Below, piece after piece: positions 41,345-51,186 of a stretch of DNA of 64,000 nucleotides (position 1 is the first letter of the stretch; every line of letters begins with the position of its first letter). The notes under the pieces were generated by a model, which was not told where the DNA came from, did not search any database, and was given only the letters and a program-made list of their open reading frames with translations. The stretch comes from Acidimicrobiales bacterium (GTDB lineage Bacteria; Actinomycetota; Acidimicrobiia; Acidimicrobiales; Poriferisodalaceae): NCBI GenBank assembly GCA_041394185.1, contig JAWKIQ010000002.1, forward strand, positions 186,001 through 250,000. The letters are read 5' to 3'. The position numbers and the translations under genes were made by a program.

Positions 41345-43873
41345 ATGGCATGGTTAGGCCTAAAGCGGGAGACCAAGCCGTTGTCCTCGTCACTTCGAGA
41401 TGTACTGGATCATGCCCCGTACGTCTTGACCCCATCGACAAAACCGAGAAGGTGGAGTGACGGCCCCGCCGACGAGGCCTCGGTTCTGGTCGAGGCGGGC
41501 CTGCGTGCCATGCGCCTGGTCGGCGCGTTGCTGTTGTTCCCCTACATCATCAGGTATCGACCCGGGCCCTCCGAGGTCGAACTCCCCTTCAACGAGTGGA
41601 TCAGCGCAGTGTCGCTTTGCGGCTCGCTGGCCCTGGCCAACGGCTTGTCGATAGTCGCAGGACGGGTTCAACTGGGTCGAGTGCGCCTGGCCGCCAGCCT
41701 GTTCGGCCTGTTTGCCGACACCCTCATCGTGCTCTTGGTGATCGGCGGGTTCGGAATCCTCGACCCTGACATCGCCTGGTACATCCTCATAATCCCGGTG
41801 TTGGAGGCCGGGATGAGGTTCGGCGCCAAAGCCTCGATCTACAGCTGGATATCGCTGCTGCTCGGCTATGTGTTGGTGGCCCGCTGGGCGGGACGCAGCG
41901 ACTCTTTGTTCGACAACTTCAGCGAGACACTGCAGCGCGTCGGTGTGGTGTTGCTGGTGGCCATCCCCGTCGTCTATCTGTCGCAGAAGCTGCTGCTGGA
42001 CATCCGTCTCGAGCGCAGAGCGACCGGCGAGGCCACTCGCCGCAGTCGGCTACTGGAAACGGTGGCCCAATCGAGCCAGAGGGTGTCGAGACTCGATGCA
42101 GGCATGGTCGACGAACTGCTCGACAGCGTGGCAGCGCTGGGATTCGAGGTCGTCGACGTTTGCGTTCTGGGCGTCGGTGGCCAGTGGCGTATCGAGGCCT
42201 CTCGAACCGAGGTCGCCGGGATCGACCTGCCAAACCCCGACGCGCCAGAGGGTGGGCTTCACCGGCTGGCCGAGCACGACCGCACGGTGATCTTGCACTC
42301 GACACAAGGCGCGGCGGTCGAGAGCGCCCTGCGAAGGCACGGCTTGTCGACCGTGCTGGTGAGGGCGCTGGGCGCCCAAGGTGATGCTTCTGTTGCGCTG
42401 AGGTGTGGCAAGCGGCTGGGAACACACGTCACGTCGACACAGGTCGAGTGCGTGGAACTGCTGGGTGGCAACGCCACGATCGCCCTACACAACAAGCGCT
42501 TGGTGGGTGAGCTCCGCGCCATGCAGCACAGGCTGCATCACCAGGCCTACCACGACGCCCTCACGGGTCTGTCCAACCGCCAGTACTTCAACGAACAGCT
42601 CGACGAGACATTCGCCGATCGTCGGGGTCAGGCCACCGAATGCGCCGTGATGTTCATCGACCTCGACAGGTTCAAGCCGGTCAACGACAGCCTGGGCCAC
42701 GACGTCGGAAACGAGCTGCTGATCAACGTCGCGCGGCGCCTCACCAGCGCGGTGCGCGAGCACGACCTGGTGGCGAGAATGGGCGGCGACGAGTTCGTCG
42801 TGTTGCTGCGGGAGATCTATCCCAGCGTCAACGAGAGCGAACTGACCGACGTCGCCGACCGCATCTGCGAAACGATCAGCGAGCCCTTCGTGGTGTCCAG
42901 CAACGAGATCGTCATCAGCTGCTCGGTCGGCATCGCGATCTCGGGCGACGATGTCGAGAACGCCGGCGAGCTGGTGAGACGCGCCGACCTGGCCATGTAC
43001 CGCGCCAAGGGTCTGGGCAAGGCTCGCTGGGAGCTCTACCAGCCCGAGGTCGACGAGGAAGGCGTCAGCCGCATCCGCATCGAACGCGACCTCAGGCGTG
43101 CCGTCACCAACAACCAGGTCGAGGTGGCGTTCCAAGGCATCTTGTCTGTGCGCTCTGGTCAGTTCATCGGCGCCGAAACCCTCTTGCGTTGGCACCATCC
43201 GGTTCAGGGTCTGATACCGCCCGACACCCTCGTGCCGATCGCAGAAGACTCGGGCCTGATCCTCGAGTTGGGGCGACGCATCCTGGAGCGGGCGTGCCTG
43301 CAGGCCGTCGACTGGAAGCGCCGCTTCCCCGAGCAGTCGCCGATGGTGGCTGTCAATGTGTCGCCCATCCAGCTGTTCCACCCACGCTTCTTCGACACCC
43401 TCGACAGCGTCCTCGAGCGCACAGGGGTGCAGCCCAACAACCTGATCGCCGAGATCACCGAGAACATCGTCAGCGCCGGCAACGACTCGGAGACCAAGCT
43501 CAAGATGTTGCGCGACCGTGGGCTGCGGTTGGCGCTGGACGACTTCGGCCAAGGCCAGACCTCGCTGCTGTATCTGAGGCGCTTCCCGATCGACATCTTG
43601 AAGGTCGACAAGACTTTCGTGCGCAACGGCGACACCGACCCCGCCGACCGGGTGATTCTGGAGTCGATCATCGACCTGGCCCATGATCTGGGCCTGGTGG
43701 TCACCGCCGAGGGTGTCGAGACCAAGTCGCAGCTCCGTTTGCTCCGCGACCTCGATTGCGACCTGGCCCAGGGCTACCTGCTGCACCGCCCGACGACCGG
43801 CAACGAGATGACCCAGAAGGTCGTCGAGAGCCGCAACCGCCTGGCCCAACGCTCGGCCAGGAACTCGGCCTGA
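41345..43873 (+). CDS. Membrane GGDEF-EAL protein with GAF-like domain
   Basis: 842 residues. A six-helix membrane domain (about 50-205) is followed by a GAF-like region (about 230-385) and GGDEF at 480-484 (RMGGDEFVVL), which is canonical. The EAL motif reads ETL (E611), but the catalytic set NVSPIQL, AEITEN, ALDDFGQGQTS, LKVDKTF and AEGVE is present, so phosphodiesterase activity is possible. It is likely a sensor for c-di-GMP turnover. It is convergent with the helicase gene, 18 bases apart. Confidence 0.88.
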   Translation: MAWLGLKRETKPLSSSLRDVLDHAPYVLTPSTKPRRWSDGPADEASVLVEAGLRAMRLVGALLLFPYIIRYRPGPSEVELPFNEWISAVSLCGSLALANGLSIVAGRVQLGRVRLAASLFGLFADTLIVLLVIGGFGILDPDIAWYILIIPVLEAGMRFGAKASIYSWISLLLGYVLVARWAGRSDSLFDNFSETLQRVGVVLLVAIPVVYLSQKLLLDIRLERRATGEATRRSRLLETVAQSSQRVSRLDAGMVDELLDSVAALGFEVVDVCVLGVGGQWRIEASRTEVAGIDLPNPDAPEGGLHRLAEHDRTVILHSTQGAAVESALRRHGLSTVLVRALGAQGDASVALRCGKRLGTHVTSTQVECVELLGGNATIALHNKRLVGELRAMQHRLHHQAYHDALTGLSNRQYFNEQLDETFADRRGQATECAVMFIDLDRFKPVNDSLGHDVGNELLINVARRLTSAVREHDLVARMGGDEFVVLLREIYPSVNESELTDVADRICETISEPFVVSSNEIVISCSVGIAISGDDVENAGELVRRADLAMYRAKGLGKARWELYQPEVDEEGVSRIRIERDLRRAVTNNQVEVAFQGILSVRSGQFIGAETLLRWHHPVQGLIPPDTLVPIAEDSGLILELGRRILERACLQAVDWKRRFPEQSPMVAVNVSPIQLFHPRFFDTLDSVLERTGVQPNNLIAEITENIVSAGNDSETKLKMLRDRGLRLALDDFGQGQTSLLYLRRFPIDILKVDKTFVRNGDTDPADRVILESIIDLAHDLGLVVTAEGVETKSQLRLLRDLDCDLAQGYLLHRPTTGNEMTQKVVESRNRLAQRSARNSA

Positions 43874-43891
43874 GCGACCCGAAGGCGGACC

Positions 43892-45991
43892 TCAGTCGAG
43901 CAGATCGTCGAGGAATCCTTCCACCTGGCCCCGGACGTCGACATCTAGGTCGACCAACGCCGCCTCTGCGGTGGAGACAACACCACTGGCGACGGTCTCG
44001 AAGCGGTCCTTTATCGGTGAGAAGAACCGGCTCAGTTGTGCATAGTGATGGCGATCGTCGTTGCCCATCCGGTGGACGTGGTACCTGAGCGGAAACAGCA
44101 CGTTCAGGTGAGCTCTGGCCCTTGTTACGGCCACGTATGCCAGCCTGAGCTCTTCGTCGAGGCCCTCTGCATCGCCCAGGGCCATGTCGCTGGGCATGTT
44201 GCCATCGGCGGCGTGCAGCAGGTGCACGGCCGTCCATTCGCACCCCTTTGCCGAATGGATGGTCGACAGGGTGAGGTACTCGTCGTCTAGATGTGGACTG
44301 CCGGCCAGATCGCCGGTGCGTTCTGGCGGGTCGAGCACCACCTCGGTGAGGAACCGCGACCGCGACGCGTATCCGCCGGCCAGCACGGCCAGTTGTTCGA
44401 GGTCGGCGATGCGGGCCTCGGCGTCTTCGTAGCGCCTGGGGAACGTGGTGGCGCACAGGCGAGCCAGTCGATCGACCTGGGTGGCCGGAGGCACCAGCGA
44501 GATCTCCTCGGCTGCTCCGCCGGGGCCACAGTCGCTCCACGCCTGGCGCAGCGCAGCGACATCGGCCTGCGCGCGCCGCGCAATCTCGAAGTCGCCGGCC
44601 AAGAAACGCGACAGCGCCCCGTCCGGATCGGTTGCCACGTCGAGTTGTTCGAGCAGGCTGGTTGCAGTGGCCGGGCCCACCCCGTCGAGCATCCGCAGAG
44701 CACGGTTCCACGCCAGCTGATCGCCTGGGTTGTCGAGCACACGCAGCAGGGCCAGAAGGTCCTTGACGTGGCCGGCTTCGAGATATTTGAGGCCACCGAA
44801 CTTGACGAACGGGATGTTGCGCCTGGCCAGCTCGAGCTCGAGATGTGCGCTGTGGTGGCCGGCACGAAACAGCACGGCCTGATCGCTGAGGTCGACGCCG
44901 TCGTCGCGCAACCTGAGCACCTCGTCGCACACCCAGTTGCTCTGGGCCGACTCGTCGTCGCAGGTCACCAATCGAGGAAGCGGGCCCACGGTGGCATCGG
45001 TGGTCAGCTCCTTGCGGACCAGGAACTGCGACTGGGCGATGACGCCGTTGGCGATCTCGAGCACCGGCTGGGTCGACCGATAGTTGGTGGTGAGGGTGAC
45101 CATGCGGGCATCGTGAAACCGGTTGGTAAAGCTCCACATGTTGTCGACCGTGGCCGCCCTGAACCCGTAGATCGCCTGGGCGTCGTCGCCCACAACGGTG
45201 ATCTTTGCGCCGGGGTGGTCTGAGGTCGCAGAGAGGGCCATGACGATGTCGGCCTGGATGGGGTTTGTGTCCTGGTACTCGTCGACCAGAACGTGGTCGA
45301 ATCGGGCCCTCAGGGCGGCACCACCGGCTTCTGAGACCGCAAAAGCCCTCAGGTGCAGCAACAGGTCGTCGTAGTCGAGGACCTGCTGGCGCCGCTTGCG
45401 AGCCACGTAGTCCTTGATGATGGTGCGGATCGCCTCGTGGTGTTCTGCGCACCAAGGGAAGTGCTCGGTGAGGACCTCGGACAGGGGTTGGCGACTGTTG
45501 ACCATTCGCGAGTAGATGGCCGCGATGGTGTCGGCACGGGGAAAGCGGCGCCGGGTAGACACAACGTCGGCCTCTGTGCGGACGATCGCGAACAGTTCCG
45601 AGACGTCCGACGGGTCGAGCACGGTGAAGGACGCGCTGAGGCCCAACGATTCGGCGTGATGGCGCAGCAATCGGTTGGCGACCGAATGGAACGTGCCGCC
45701 CCAAACCCTGGCGGCCAGCTGGCGATCGGCCATGGCACCCACACGATCGAGCATCTCGGCGGCGGCTCGTCGCGTGAACGTCAGCAACAAGATGCGGTCT
45801 GGGTCAGCGCCTTGTGCGATCAGCCTGGCTACCCGCGCCGCAAGCGTGCCGGTCTTGCCGGTGCCGGCACCGGCCACGATCAGCAGCGAGGTCGAGTCGT
45901 CGAACACCGCCTGGGTCTGCTCGGTGTTCAGCCGCCGCAACCAGGGGGCGAGGTCGTCGGCTGCAGGTTTCACGAACACCCGTTCGAGCAT
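43892..45991 (-). CDS. UvrD/Rep-type superfamily 1 DNA helicase
   Basis: 699 residues from ATG 45991 (a TTG 18 bases upstream is the other choice). Motifs in order: AGAGTGKT (I), LLLTFTRRAAAEM (Ia), VLVDEYQDTNPIQADI (II), VGDDAQAIYGFRAA (III), LTTNYRSTQ (IV), TIHSAKGCEW (V) and LAYVAVTRAR (VI). All are intact for a 3'-5' helicase in DNA repair or replication restart. No AddB or nuclease domain is fused, and the C-terminus is short. It is divergent from uup with about 55 bases between. Confidence 0.9.
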   Translation of the reverse strand: MLERVFVKPAADDLAPWLRRLNTEQTQAVFDDSTSLLIVAGAGTGKTGTLAARVARLIAQGADPDRILLLTFTRRAAAEMLDRVGAMADRQLAARVWGGTFHSVANRLLRHHAESLGLSASFTVLDPSDVSELFAIVRTEADVVSTRRRFPRADTIAAIYSRMVNSRQPLSEVLTEHFPWCAEHHEAIRTIIKDYVARKRRQQVLDYDDLLLHLRAFAVSEAGGAALRARFDHVLVDEYQDTNPIQADIVMALSATSDHPGAKITVVGDDAQAIYGFRAATVDNMWSFTNRFHDARMVTLTTNYRSTQPVLEIANGVIAQSQFLVRKELTTDATVGPLPRLVTCDDESAQSNWVCDEVLRLRDDGVDLSDQAVLFRAGHHSAHLELELARRNIPFVKFGGLKYLEAGHVKDLLALLRVLDNPGDQLAWNRALRMLDGVGPATATSLLEQLDVATDPDGALSRFLAGDFEIARRAQADVAALRQAWSDCGPGGAAEEISLVPPATQVDRLARLCATTFPRRYEDAEARIADLEQLAVLAGGYASRSRFLTEVVLDPPERTGDLAGSPHLDDEYLTLSTIHSAKGCEWTAVHLLHAADGNMPSDMALGDAEGLDEELRLAYVAVTRARAHLNVLFPLRYHVHRMGNDDRHHYAQLSRFFSPIKDRFETVASGVVSTAEAALVDLDVDVRGQVEGFLDDLLD

Positions 45992-46045
45992 AGTTCCCCC
46001 ATAGGACAAAGGTGTGGCCCATCCGAACCGTTACCCTTGCCGACC

Positions 46046-47989
46046 GTGCTGACCGCATCGGGCCTTTCGCGCGCTCACGGAGACCGCGTCCTATTCCGCG
46101 ACCTCACCGTGAAGCTGTTGAGCGGTCACCGAACCGCGCTCGTAGGCGGCAACGGGGTGGGCAAGACCACCCTGCTGGAGATCCTCGTAGGCCTGCAAGC
46201 GCCCGACAGTGGCGAGGTGCACCGCGCCAAGGGCCTGCGACTGGGGTATCTGCCCCAGGACCTGACCGAAAAGATCAGCGGGCCTGTCATCGAGGCCGCC
46301 ATGGCCGGGGCAACCCACATCAACGAGGTCGGGGCCAGGCTCGCCGAACTCGAGGCCAGACTGGCCACAACAACGGGCGCCGAGCAAGAGCGCGTTCTCG
46401 ACGAATATGGGCACGCTCAGAGCCGATTCGAGCAGCTTGGCGGCTACGCCCTGGAGGCCGAGGCACATCGCGTGCTCGCGGGCCTGGGCTTCTCGCCCGA
46501 GATGTCGGCACGAGACGTCGAGGAACTGTCGGGTGGGTGGCGCATGCGCCTGGCGCTGGCCCGGTTGTTGCTGTCGGAACCCGACGTGTTGATACTCGAC
46601 GAGCCCACCAACCACCTCGATGTCGACTCGGTGGCGTGGCTGGAAGACCATCTGGCCGCGTGGACCGGCGCGCTGCTTTTTGTCTCGCACGACCGCGACT
46701 TCATCGACGGCATCGCAAACCGGGTCATCGAGATAATCGACGGGGCCGCCACCGAATACGTGGGCGGCTTCGCCGAGTTCGTCGTGGCGCGCGAAGACAT
46801 GGTGCAGCGGGCCGAGGCCGCAGCCGCCCAGCAGGCCCGCAAGGTCGCTCACATGGAGCGCTTCGTCGAGCGCTTCCGCTACAAGGCCACCAAGGCTCGC
46901 CAGGTTCAGAGCCGCATCAAGGCGATCGAGAAACTCGAGTCGATTCCGGTCCCGACCCACAAACAGCTCAAGGCCAGGTTCGCCTTCCCCGAGCCTCAGC
47001 GCTCTTCGCGGGTGGTCGTCGAGTTCAGCGAGGTGGCGGCCGGATACGACGGCCAGGCGGTGCTGACGGGCGTCGAGTTCGTGGTGGAACGAGGCCGCAA
47101 GGTGGCGCTGGTGGGCCCCAACGGCGCCGGCAAGACCACCCTGGTCAAGCTCTTGTTGGGCGATCTGGCCCCGATGGCGGGCTCGGTCGAGATCGGCAAC
47201 AACGTCGACCACGCGACCTTCAATCAGCACCAGGCCGATGTGTTGAATCTCGACCGCACCGTGTTCGACGAATTCCGGGCCAACATCGGCGACCCGCTCG
47301 ATCGCAACCTTCGCACCGTGCTGGGCTCGTTCGGGTTCGGCGGCGACGCGGCCGACCGCAGGGTCGGAGACCTGTCGGGCGGCGAACAGACCCGCCTGGC
47401 CCTGGCCATGACCATGGCCAACCCCGTCAACCTACTGGTGCTCGACGAGCCGACCAACCACCTCGATCTGCCCAGCTGCGACCTGCTCGAAGACGCCTTG
47501 CGCGCCTACCCGGGCACGGTTGTGTTGGTCACCCACGATCGCCATCTGATCCGCAATGTGGCAGATGCCCTGGTCGAGGTGCGCAACGGCAAGGCCGTAT
47601 GGCACGAAGGCGTCGACGAAGAGGTTCTGAAGCCCAGCTCGCAGCGGGTTGCGGGCAATGTGCAACCGCAGGCGACGCCCAAGACCCGGCCCGAATCGGG
47701 CCTGGGCGAAGATCGCAAAGCCCGCAAACGCGCCGAGGCCGAACAACGAAACAACAAGAGCAAGGCCACCAAGGAGCTACGCAACCGGCTCAACCGGGTC
47801 GAGAAAGACTGGGAGTCGGCCGAGGCGGCTCTGGTGCAGATCCAGGATCAGATGGCCGACCCGGCGACATACGAGAACCCCGAGCGGGTCAAAGAGCTGA
47901 CAAAACAGCACGACGAGGCCAAAGATCGCGCCGCCCAACTGATGGCCGAATGGGAACGGCTGTCGGCGCGGATCGAGAACGCCGTCTAG
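46046..47989 (+). CDS. uup: ABC-F ATPase Uup
   Basis: About 647 residues from GTG 46046; TTG 46037 is also in frame. Two ABC domains (GGNGVGKTT with LSGGW, and GPNGAGKTT with LSGGEQTR; both Walker B regions end in DEPTNHLD) are joined by a linker with the basic region ARQVQSRIKAIEKLESIPV. The C-terminal 70 residues are a coiled coil (TKELRNRLNRVEKDWESAEAALV), which separates Uup from EttA. Uup binds DNA and ribosomes and supports genome stability. No membrane domain. Confidence 0.88.
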   Translation: MLTASGLSRAHGDRVLFRDLTVKLLSGHRTALVGGNGVGKTTLLEILVGLQAPDSGEVHRAKGLRLGYLPQDLTEKISGPVIEAAMAGATHINEVGARLAELEARLATTTGAEQERVLDEYGHAQSRFEQLGGYALEAEAHRVLAGLGFSPEMSARDVEELSGGWRMRLALARLLLSEPDVLILDEPTNHLDVDSVAWLEDHLAAWTGALLFVSHDRDFIDGIANRVIEIIDGAATEYVGGFAEFVVAREDMVQRAEAAAAQQARKVAHMERFVERFRYKATKARQVQSRIKAIEKLESIPVPTHKQLKARFAFPEPQRSSRVVVEFSEVAAGYDGQAVLTGVEFVVERGRKVALVGPNGAGKTTLVKLLLGDLAPMAGSVEIGNNVDHATFNQHQADVLNLDRTVFDEFRANIGDPLDRNLRTVLGSFGFGGDAADRRVGDLSGGEQTRLALAMTMANPVNLLVLDEPTNHLDLPSCDLLEDALRAYPGTVVLVTHDRHLIRNVADALVEVRNGKAVWHEGVDEEVLKPSSQRVAGNVQPQATPKTRPESGLGEDRKARKRAEAEQRNNKSKATKELRNRLNRVEKDWESAEAALVQIQDQMADPATYENPERVKELTKQHDEAKDRAAQLMAEWERLSARIENAV

Positions 47990-47990
47990 A

Positions 47991-48197
47991 TCATCGGCGG
48001 CCGGTGGTCATGCGGCTGGCCGCTGCCACCAACACCGCCGCGCCCGCCAGCACAAGCAGCACAGGCAGCGCCAACGCCAGGTCGAGGCGTCCCCAACCCT
48101 GCGACTCGAAGGCGAACCAACCGCCCAAGGCGACGAAGATCACGCCGGCCACCACCGAGAACACGTCGACATCTTGATTGCCTACCGGGTTGTTCAC
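47991..48197 (-). CDS. Small two-helix membrane protein
   Basis: 68 residues from a GTG with AGGGG six bases upstream. Two hydrophobic segments (about 12-30 and 42-60) and a short basic end (SRMTTGRR). It starts 11 bases after the stop of the PspC-domain gene, so they are likely cotranscribed, suggesting a role in the same envelope-stress setting. No family is recognised. Confidence 0.6.
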   Translation of the reverse strand: MNNPVGNQDVDVFSVVAGVIFVALGGWFAFESQGWGRLDLALALPVLLVLAGAAVLVAAASRMTTGRR

Positions 48198-48207
48198 CGA
48201 CCGCCCC

Positions 48208-49488
48208 TCATCGCTCTACCTCGACCGTGATCGAGCCGACACCGACGTCGAGATCCAGCACCAGAGGCGGTCCCAGGTCGTCGACCGGCTCGAACGCTGC
48301 TATCCGTTCTGCAGCCACTCCCCCGTCGCTGACACCCACGAGGTCGTAACGACCGAGGCCCACCCTGGCGTCGACAACTATCGCCTGGTCGGGCCGCACC
48401 ACCACGCGCATCTGGCCGGCACCGAGTTCGGCCACGACGTGAACCACTGGTCCCTCTACCGACGCCGCCCAGCCGAACTCGGCCGCCTCGACGTCCAGCG
48501 GATCTACCTCGGTCAGGTCGATGGTGACCGTGCCCGCACCGAGGCCGATCTGCTGGGGACCCAACTGCACTTCCTGGGCATCGACCACGACGAATCGCCG
48601 ACCCACACCACCGGTCAGCGGAACCTGGACAATCGTTGCAGCCAGCAACAAGGCGCACAGGACCGAGCCGAACGGCACCAGGCCGCGCGGTCTTCCCCAC
48701 CAACCGCCTGCGATCAGCGCCAACCCCATCGTCACGACACCGATCGAACCGAGCAGCCGCCACGACACGTCGACCAGGTCGCCTCTCTCGAGCAGGTACA
48801 GCAAGCCGCTGGCGACGAGGAGAGTTCCCGCGGTGAGCGTTCCGAGCGGGATGTTCTTGGGACCCGACGGCCTCTCGGGCGCAGGCCGACGACCAGGAGT
48901 CTGCGGTTCGGTTGGCGTCTGGGCGCGTCTGGGCTCGCCGACGGGGTCTACCGGCTTGGAGCGCGGCGGCGCCTGGGTGGCCGAGCCTTGCGATGAAACC
49001 GGGTCGCCGCGATGGGCAGGCCCAGGCGGCAACGCCAAGCGGGCGCGGGGCCTCAGCGGCATGCGGCCCCAAACGAGACCCACGCCCACCACGACCAGCA
49101 TCCACGGAACGAGGATGTCGTCGGGAGGGGTCAGCCCCAGCGCTCTGGCGGTGGCGACAAGGCCGGCGCACAGAACACCAACCGCAATCCCCTGACCGAG
49201 CATGGGCCTCATCCCCGGGCGGACGGGGTTCGAGGTCGGCCAGTCGCGCTCGGGCATCGCGAGGGCACCCACCAGATACAGACCGATACCCAGGCCCCAG
49301 ATCGCCGTCAGGGCAACAAAGGCGACCCGCATCAATATGGCGTCCACCGCCGCGGCCTCGGCCAGTCCACCGGCGACACCCCACACCACGCGGTCGTCGG
49401 TGGTGCGCCTCAGCCCGGGCGCGCCAGACCTGCCCGAGGGCCGTTTGTGGCGGGTCGCTGTCACCTCACTCCATCGGACACTCGTCAC
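48208..49488 (-). CDS. PspC-domain membrane protein with LiaF-like C-terminus
   Basis: 426 residues from a GTG. After a basic start the PspC domain (about 28-82) reads TTDDRVVWGVAGGLAEAAAVDAILMRVAFVAL, ending in YLVGALAMPE. A proline-rich linker (about 155-215) follows, then more membrane helices and a strand-rich end (VQLGPQQIGLGAGTVTIDLTEVDPLD, VEGPVVHVVAELGAGQMRVVV) like the cell-wall-stress LiaF/DUF2154 domain. The combination is common in actinobacteria and senses or responds to envelope stress. Cotranscribed with the small membrane protein downstream. Confidence 0.85.
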   Translation of the reverse strand: MTSVRWSEVTATRHKRPSGRSGAPGLRRTTDDRVVWGVAGGLAEAAAVDAILMRVAFVALTAIWGLGIGLYLVGALAMPERDWPTSNPVRPGMRPMLGQGIAVGVLCAGLVATARALGLTPPDDILVPWMLVVVGVGLVWGRMPLRPRARLALPPGPAHRGDPVSSQGSATQAPPRSKPVDPVGEPRRAQTPTEPQTPGRRPAPERPSGPKNIPLGTLTAGTLLVASGLLYLLERGDLVDVSWRLLGSIGVVTMGLALIAGGWWGRPRGLVPFGSVLCALLLAATIVQVPLTGGVGRRFVVVDAQEVQLGPQQIGLGAGTVTIDLTEVDPLDVEAAEFGWAASVEGPVVHVVAELGAGQMRVVVRPDQAIVVDARVGLGRYDLVGVSDGGVAAERIAAFEPVDDLGPPLVLDLDVGVGSITVEVER

Positions 49489-49509
49489 AACGAGTGAGGC
49501 ATGGGCCCA

Positions 49510-51057
49510 TCAACCAGCGCGTGCGGGCAGGTACCTCGACACCGCAGCTGCACCGGCCAGGGTCACCGCTCCGACGACTATGCAGGCCACAGACAAGCCG
49601 GACAGGAAGGCGTCGGCAACCGCATCGACGTACTGTCCGGCGGCGTCCCCCAACTGCGGGGCGATGATTCGAACCGCACCAACCGACTCTTCGGTCAGCT
49701 CCCTCGCCTCGACAGGCAGGTTTGACACCACCGCACTGTCGGCGAGTCGGCTGACGTAGATCGAGTTGAACACGCTGCCCACCACCGCCACGCCCAAGGT
49801 TCCGCCGAGCTCGCGGGTGGTGTCGTTGACCGCCGATCCGACACCGGCCTTGTCGAGCGAAAGCGAGCCCATTATCGATTCGGTGGCCGGGGCGGTCGTC
49901 ATGCCCAGGCCGGCACCCAACAGGATCATCTGCCCCACGATCTCGAGGTAGGGCGTGGTGGCCGACGCCGCCGAAACCCAGAAGAACGCCGCGGTCATCG
50001 ACAGCAGACCTGTGACCACCACTCGGGTTGTGCCGACCCGCTCGACGACCTTGGGTGACAGCACCGCAGCAATGGCGATCGAGGCCGCAACCGGAATCGT
50101 TCGTACGCCGGCTTCCAGCGGGCCGTAGTTGCGAATCAGCTGGAAATACTGGGTGATCAAGAAGATGAACCCGAAAAGGGCGAAGAAGGCCGACGTCACC
50201 GCGATGCTGGCAGCACTGAATCGCAGGTTCTCGAAGATCCTCACCGGCAGCATCGGGTGTGCGACACGCAGCTCCCACACCACGAAGCCGATCAGCGTTG
50301 CACCCGCAACAGCGAAGCCAGCGAGTGTCTCGGGCGCAAGCCAGCCCCACTCGGGTGCCTCGATGATGGTGAACACGAGTGAGCCGATCGCTGCGACCGA
50401 CAGGATCAGCCCCGGGGTGTCGAGGCGCGGCACGTGACGATCTCGGCTCTCGGGCACCAACACCAAGGCCGCACCCACGGCCACGACGACCACCGGAATG
50501 TTGATGTAGAAGACCGAACCCCACCAGAAGTGCTCGAGAAGCCAGCCCCCGACGATTGGCCCGGCAGCGACCGCCAGGCCACTGACACCGCTCCACACCC
50601 CGATCGCTGCCGCTCGCTCCTTGGGGTCGGTGAAGACGTTGGTGATGATGGCCAGCGTCGCCGGGAAGATGAAGGCCGCGCCTATCCCCATCAAGGCCCG
50701 GGCGCCGATCAATGAGTTGGCCGAATCGGCCGATCCGGCAACAACCGAGGTCACGCCGAACGCGATCAGACCAGCTACCAGCGACAGTCGTCGGCCGTAG
50801 CGGTCGCCGAGCCCACCGGCTGCCAGCAACAGGCCTGTGAACACCAGCAGGTAGGCATCGACGATCCACTGGAGCTGTCGGGTGCTGGCACCCAGTTCGG
50901 TGGTCAAGGTCGGCAGGGCGATGTTGACGATTGTCCCGTCGAGAACCGTGACGAACATCGACAGCGACACGACGGCCAGCACGGCCCAGCGCCTGGGATG
51001 CCCCGCGTCGGCTTCTGTTCCTGGTGGTGTGTGTTGGTCGGCTCGGGTGGCTTCCAT
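49510..51057 (-). CDS. DHA2-family MFS multidrug exporter
   Basis: 515 residues from ATG 51057, which has AGGA six bases upstream; the GTG at 51072 lies in the same frame but has no site. Fourteen hydrophobic segments. Motif C-like ALMGIGAAFIFPATLAIITNVF and motif A-like GGLGDRYGRRL are plain, and the N-terminal region LDGTIVNIALPTLTTELGAS is typical of EmrB/QacA proteins, which export drugs or dyes by proton antiport. It is divergent from a TetR repressor; the shared gap holds a promoter and an operator-like palindrome. Confidence 0.9.
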   Translation of the reverse strand: MEATRADQHTPPGTEADAGHPRRWAVLAVVSLSMFVTVLDGTIVNIALPTLTTELGASTRQLQWIVDAYLLVFTGLLLAAGGLGDRYGRRLSLVAGLIAFGVTSVVAGSADSANSLIGARALMGIGAAFIFPATLAIITNVFTDPKERAAAIGVWSGVSGLAVAAGPIVGGWLLEHFWWGSVFYINIPVVVVAVGAALVLVPESRDRHVPRLDTPGLILSVAAIGSLVFTIIEAPEWGWLAPETLAGFAVAGATLIGFVVWELRVAHPMLPVRIFENLRFSAASIAVTSAFFALFGFIFLITQYFQLIRNYGPLEAGVRTIPVAASIAIAAVLSPKVVERVGTTRVVVTGLLSMTAAFFWVSAASATTPYLEIVGQMILLGAGLGMTTAPATESIMGSLSLDKAGVGSAVNDTTRELGGTLGVAVVGSVFNSIYVSRLADSAVVSNLPVEARELTEESVGAVRIIAPQLGDAAGQYVDAVADAFLSGLSVACIVVGAVTLAGAAAVSRYLPARAG

Positions 51058-51114
51058 GCTGCTTCCTGTCACTCTGGCGACTCGTCGGTGTGGCGATCTC
51101 GGGCTTGCCCGACA

Positions 51115-51143
51115 TCTTTACGTTGGCAAGTTACCAATGTCAA
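51115..51143 (-). promoter_or_regulatory. Promoter of the DHA2 exporter gene
   Basis: On the minus strand TTGACA (51143-51138) and TAAAGA (51120-51115) are separated by 17 bases. The start codon is 58 bases after the -10. The -35 lies within one arm of the palindrome at 51138-51157. Confidence 0.65.
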
Positions 51144-51157
51144 GACTGAACTTGACA
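51138..51157. promoter_or_regulatory. Operator-like palindrome of the TetR/exporter pair
   Basis: TGTCAAG-actgaa-CTTGACA, perfect 7-bp arms with a 6-base centre, in the divergent gap between the exporter and tetR genes. One arm contains the -35 box of the exporter promoter, so repressor bound here would block transcription. A weaker TTGG-N7-CCAA lies next to it at 51123-51137. Confidence 0.65.
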
Positions 51158-51186
51158 ACGACAAGACGCCGGGCGAACATCCGACC

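Noticed and set aside
51123..51137. TTGG-N7-CCAA as a second operator
   Set aside because: Only four-base arms; listed as a note but too weak alone.
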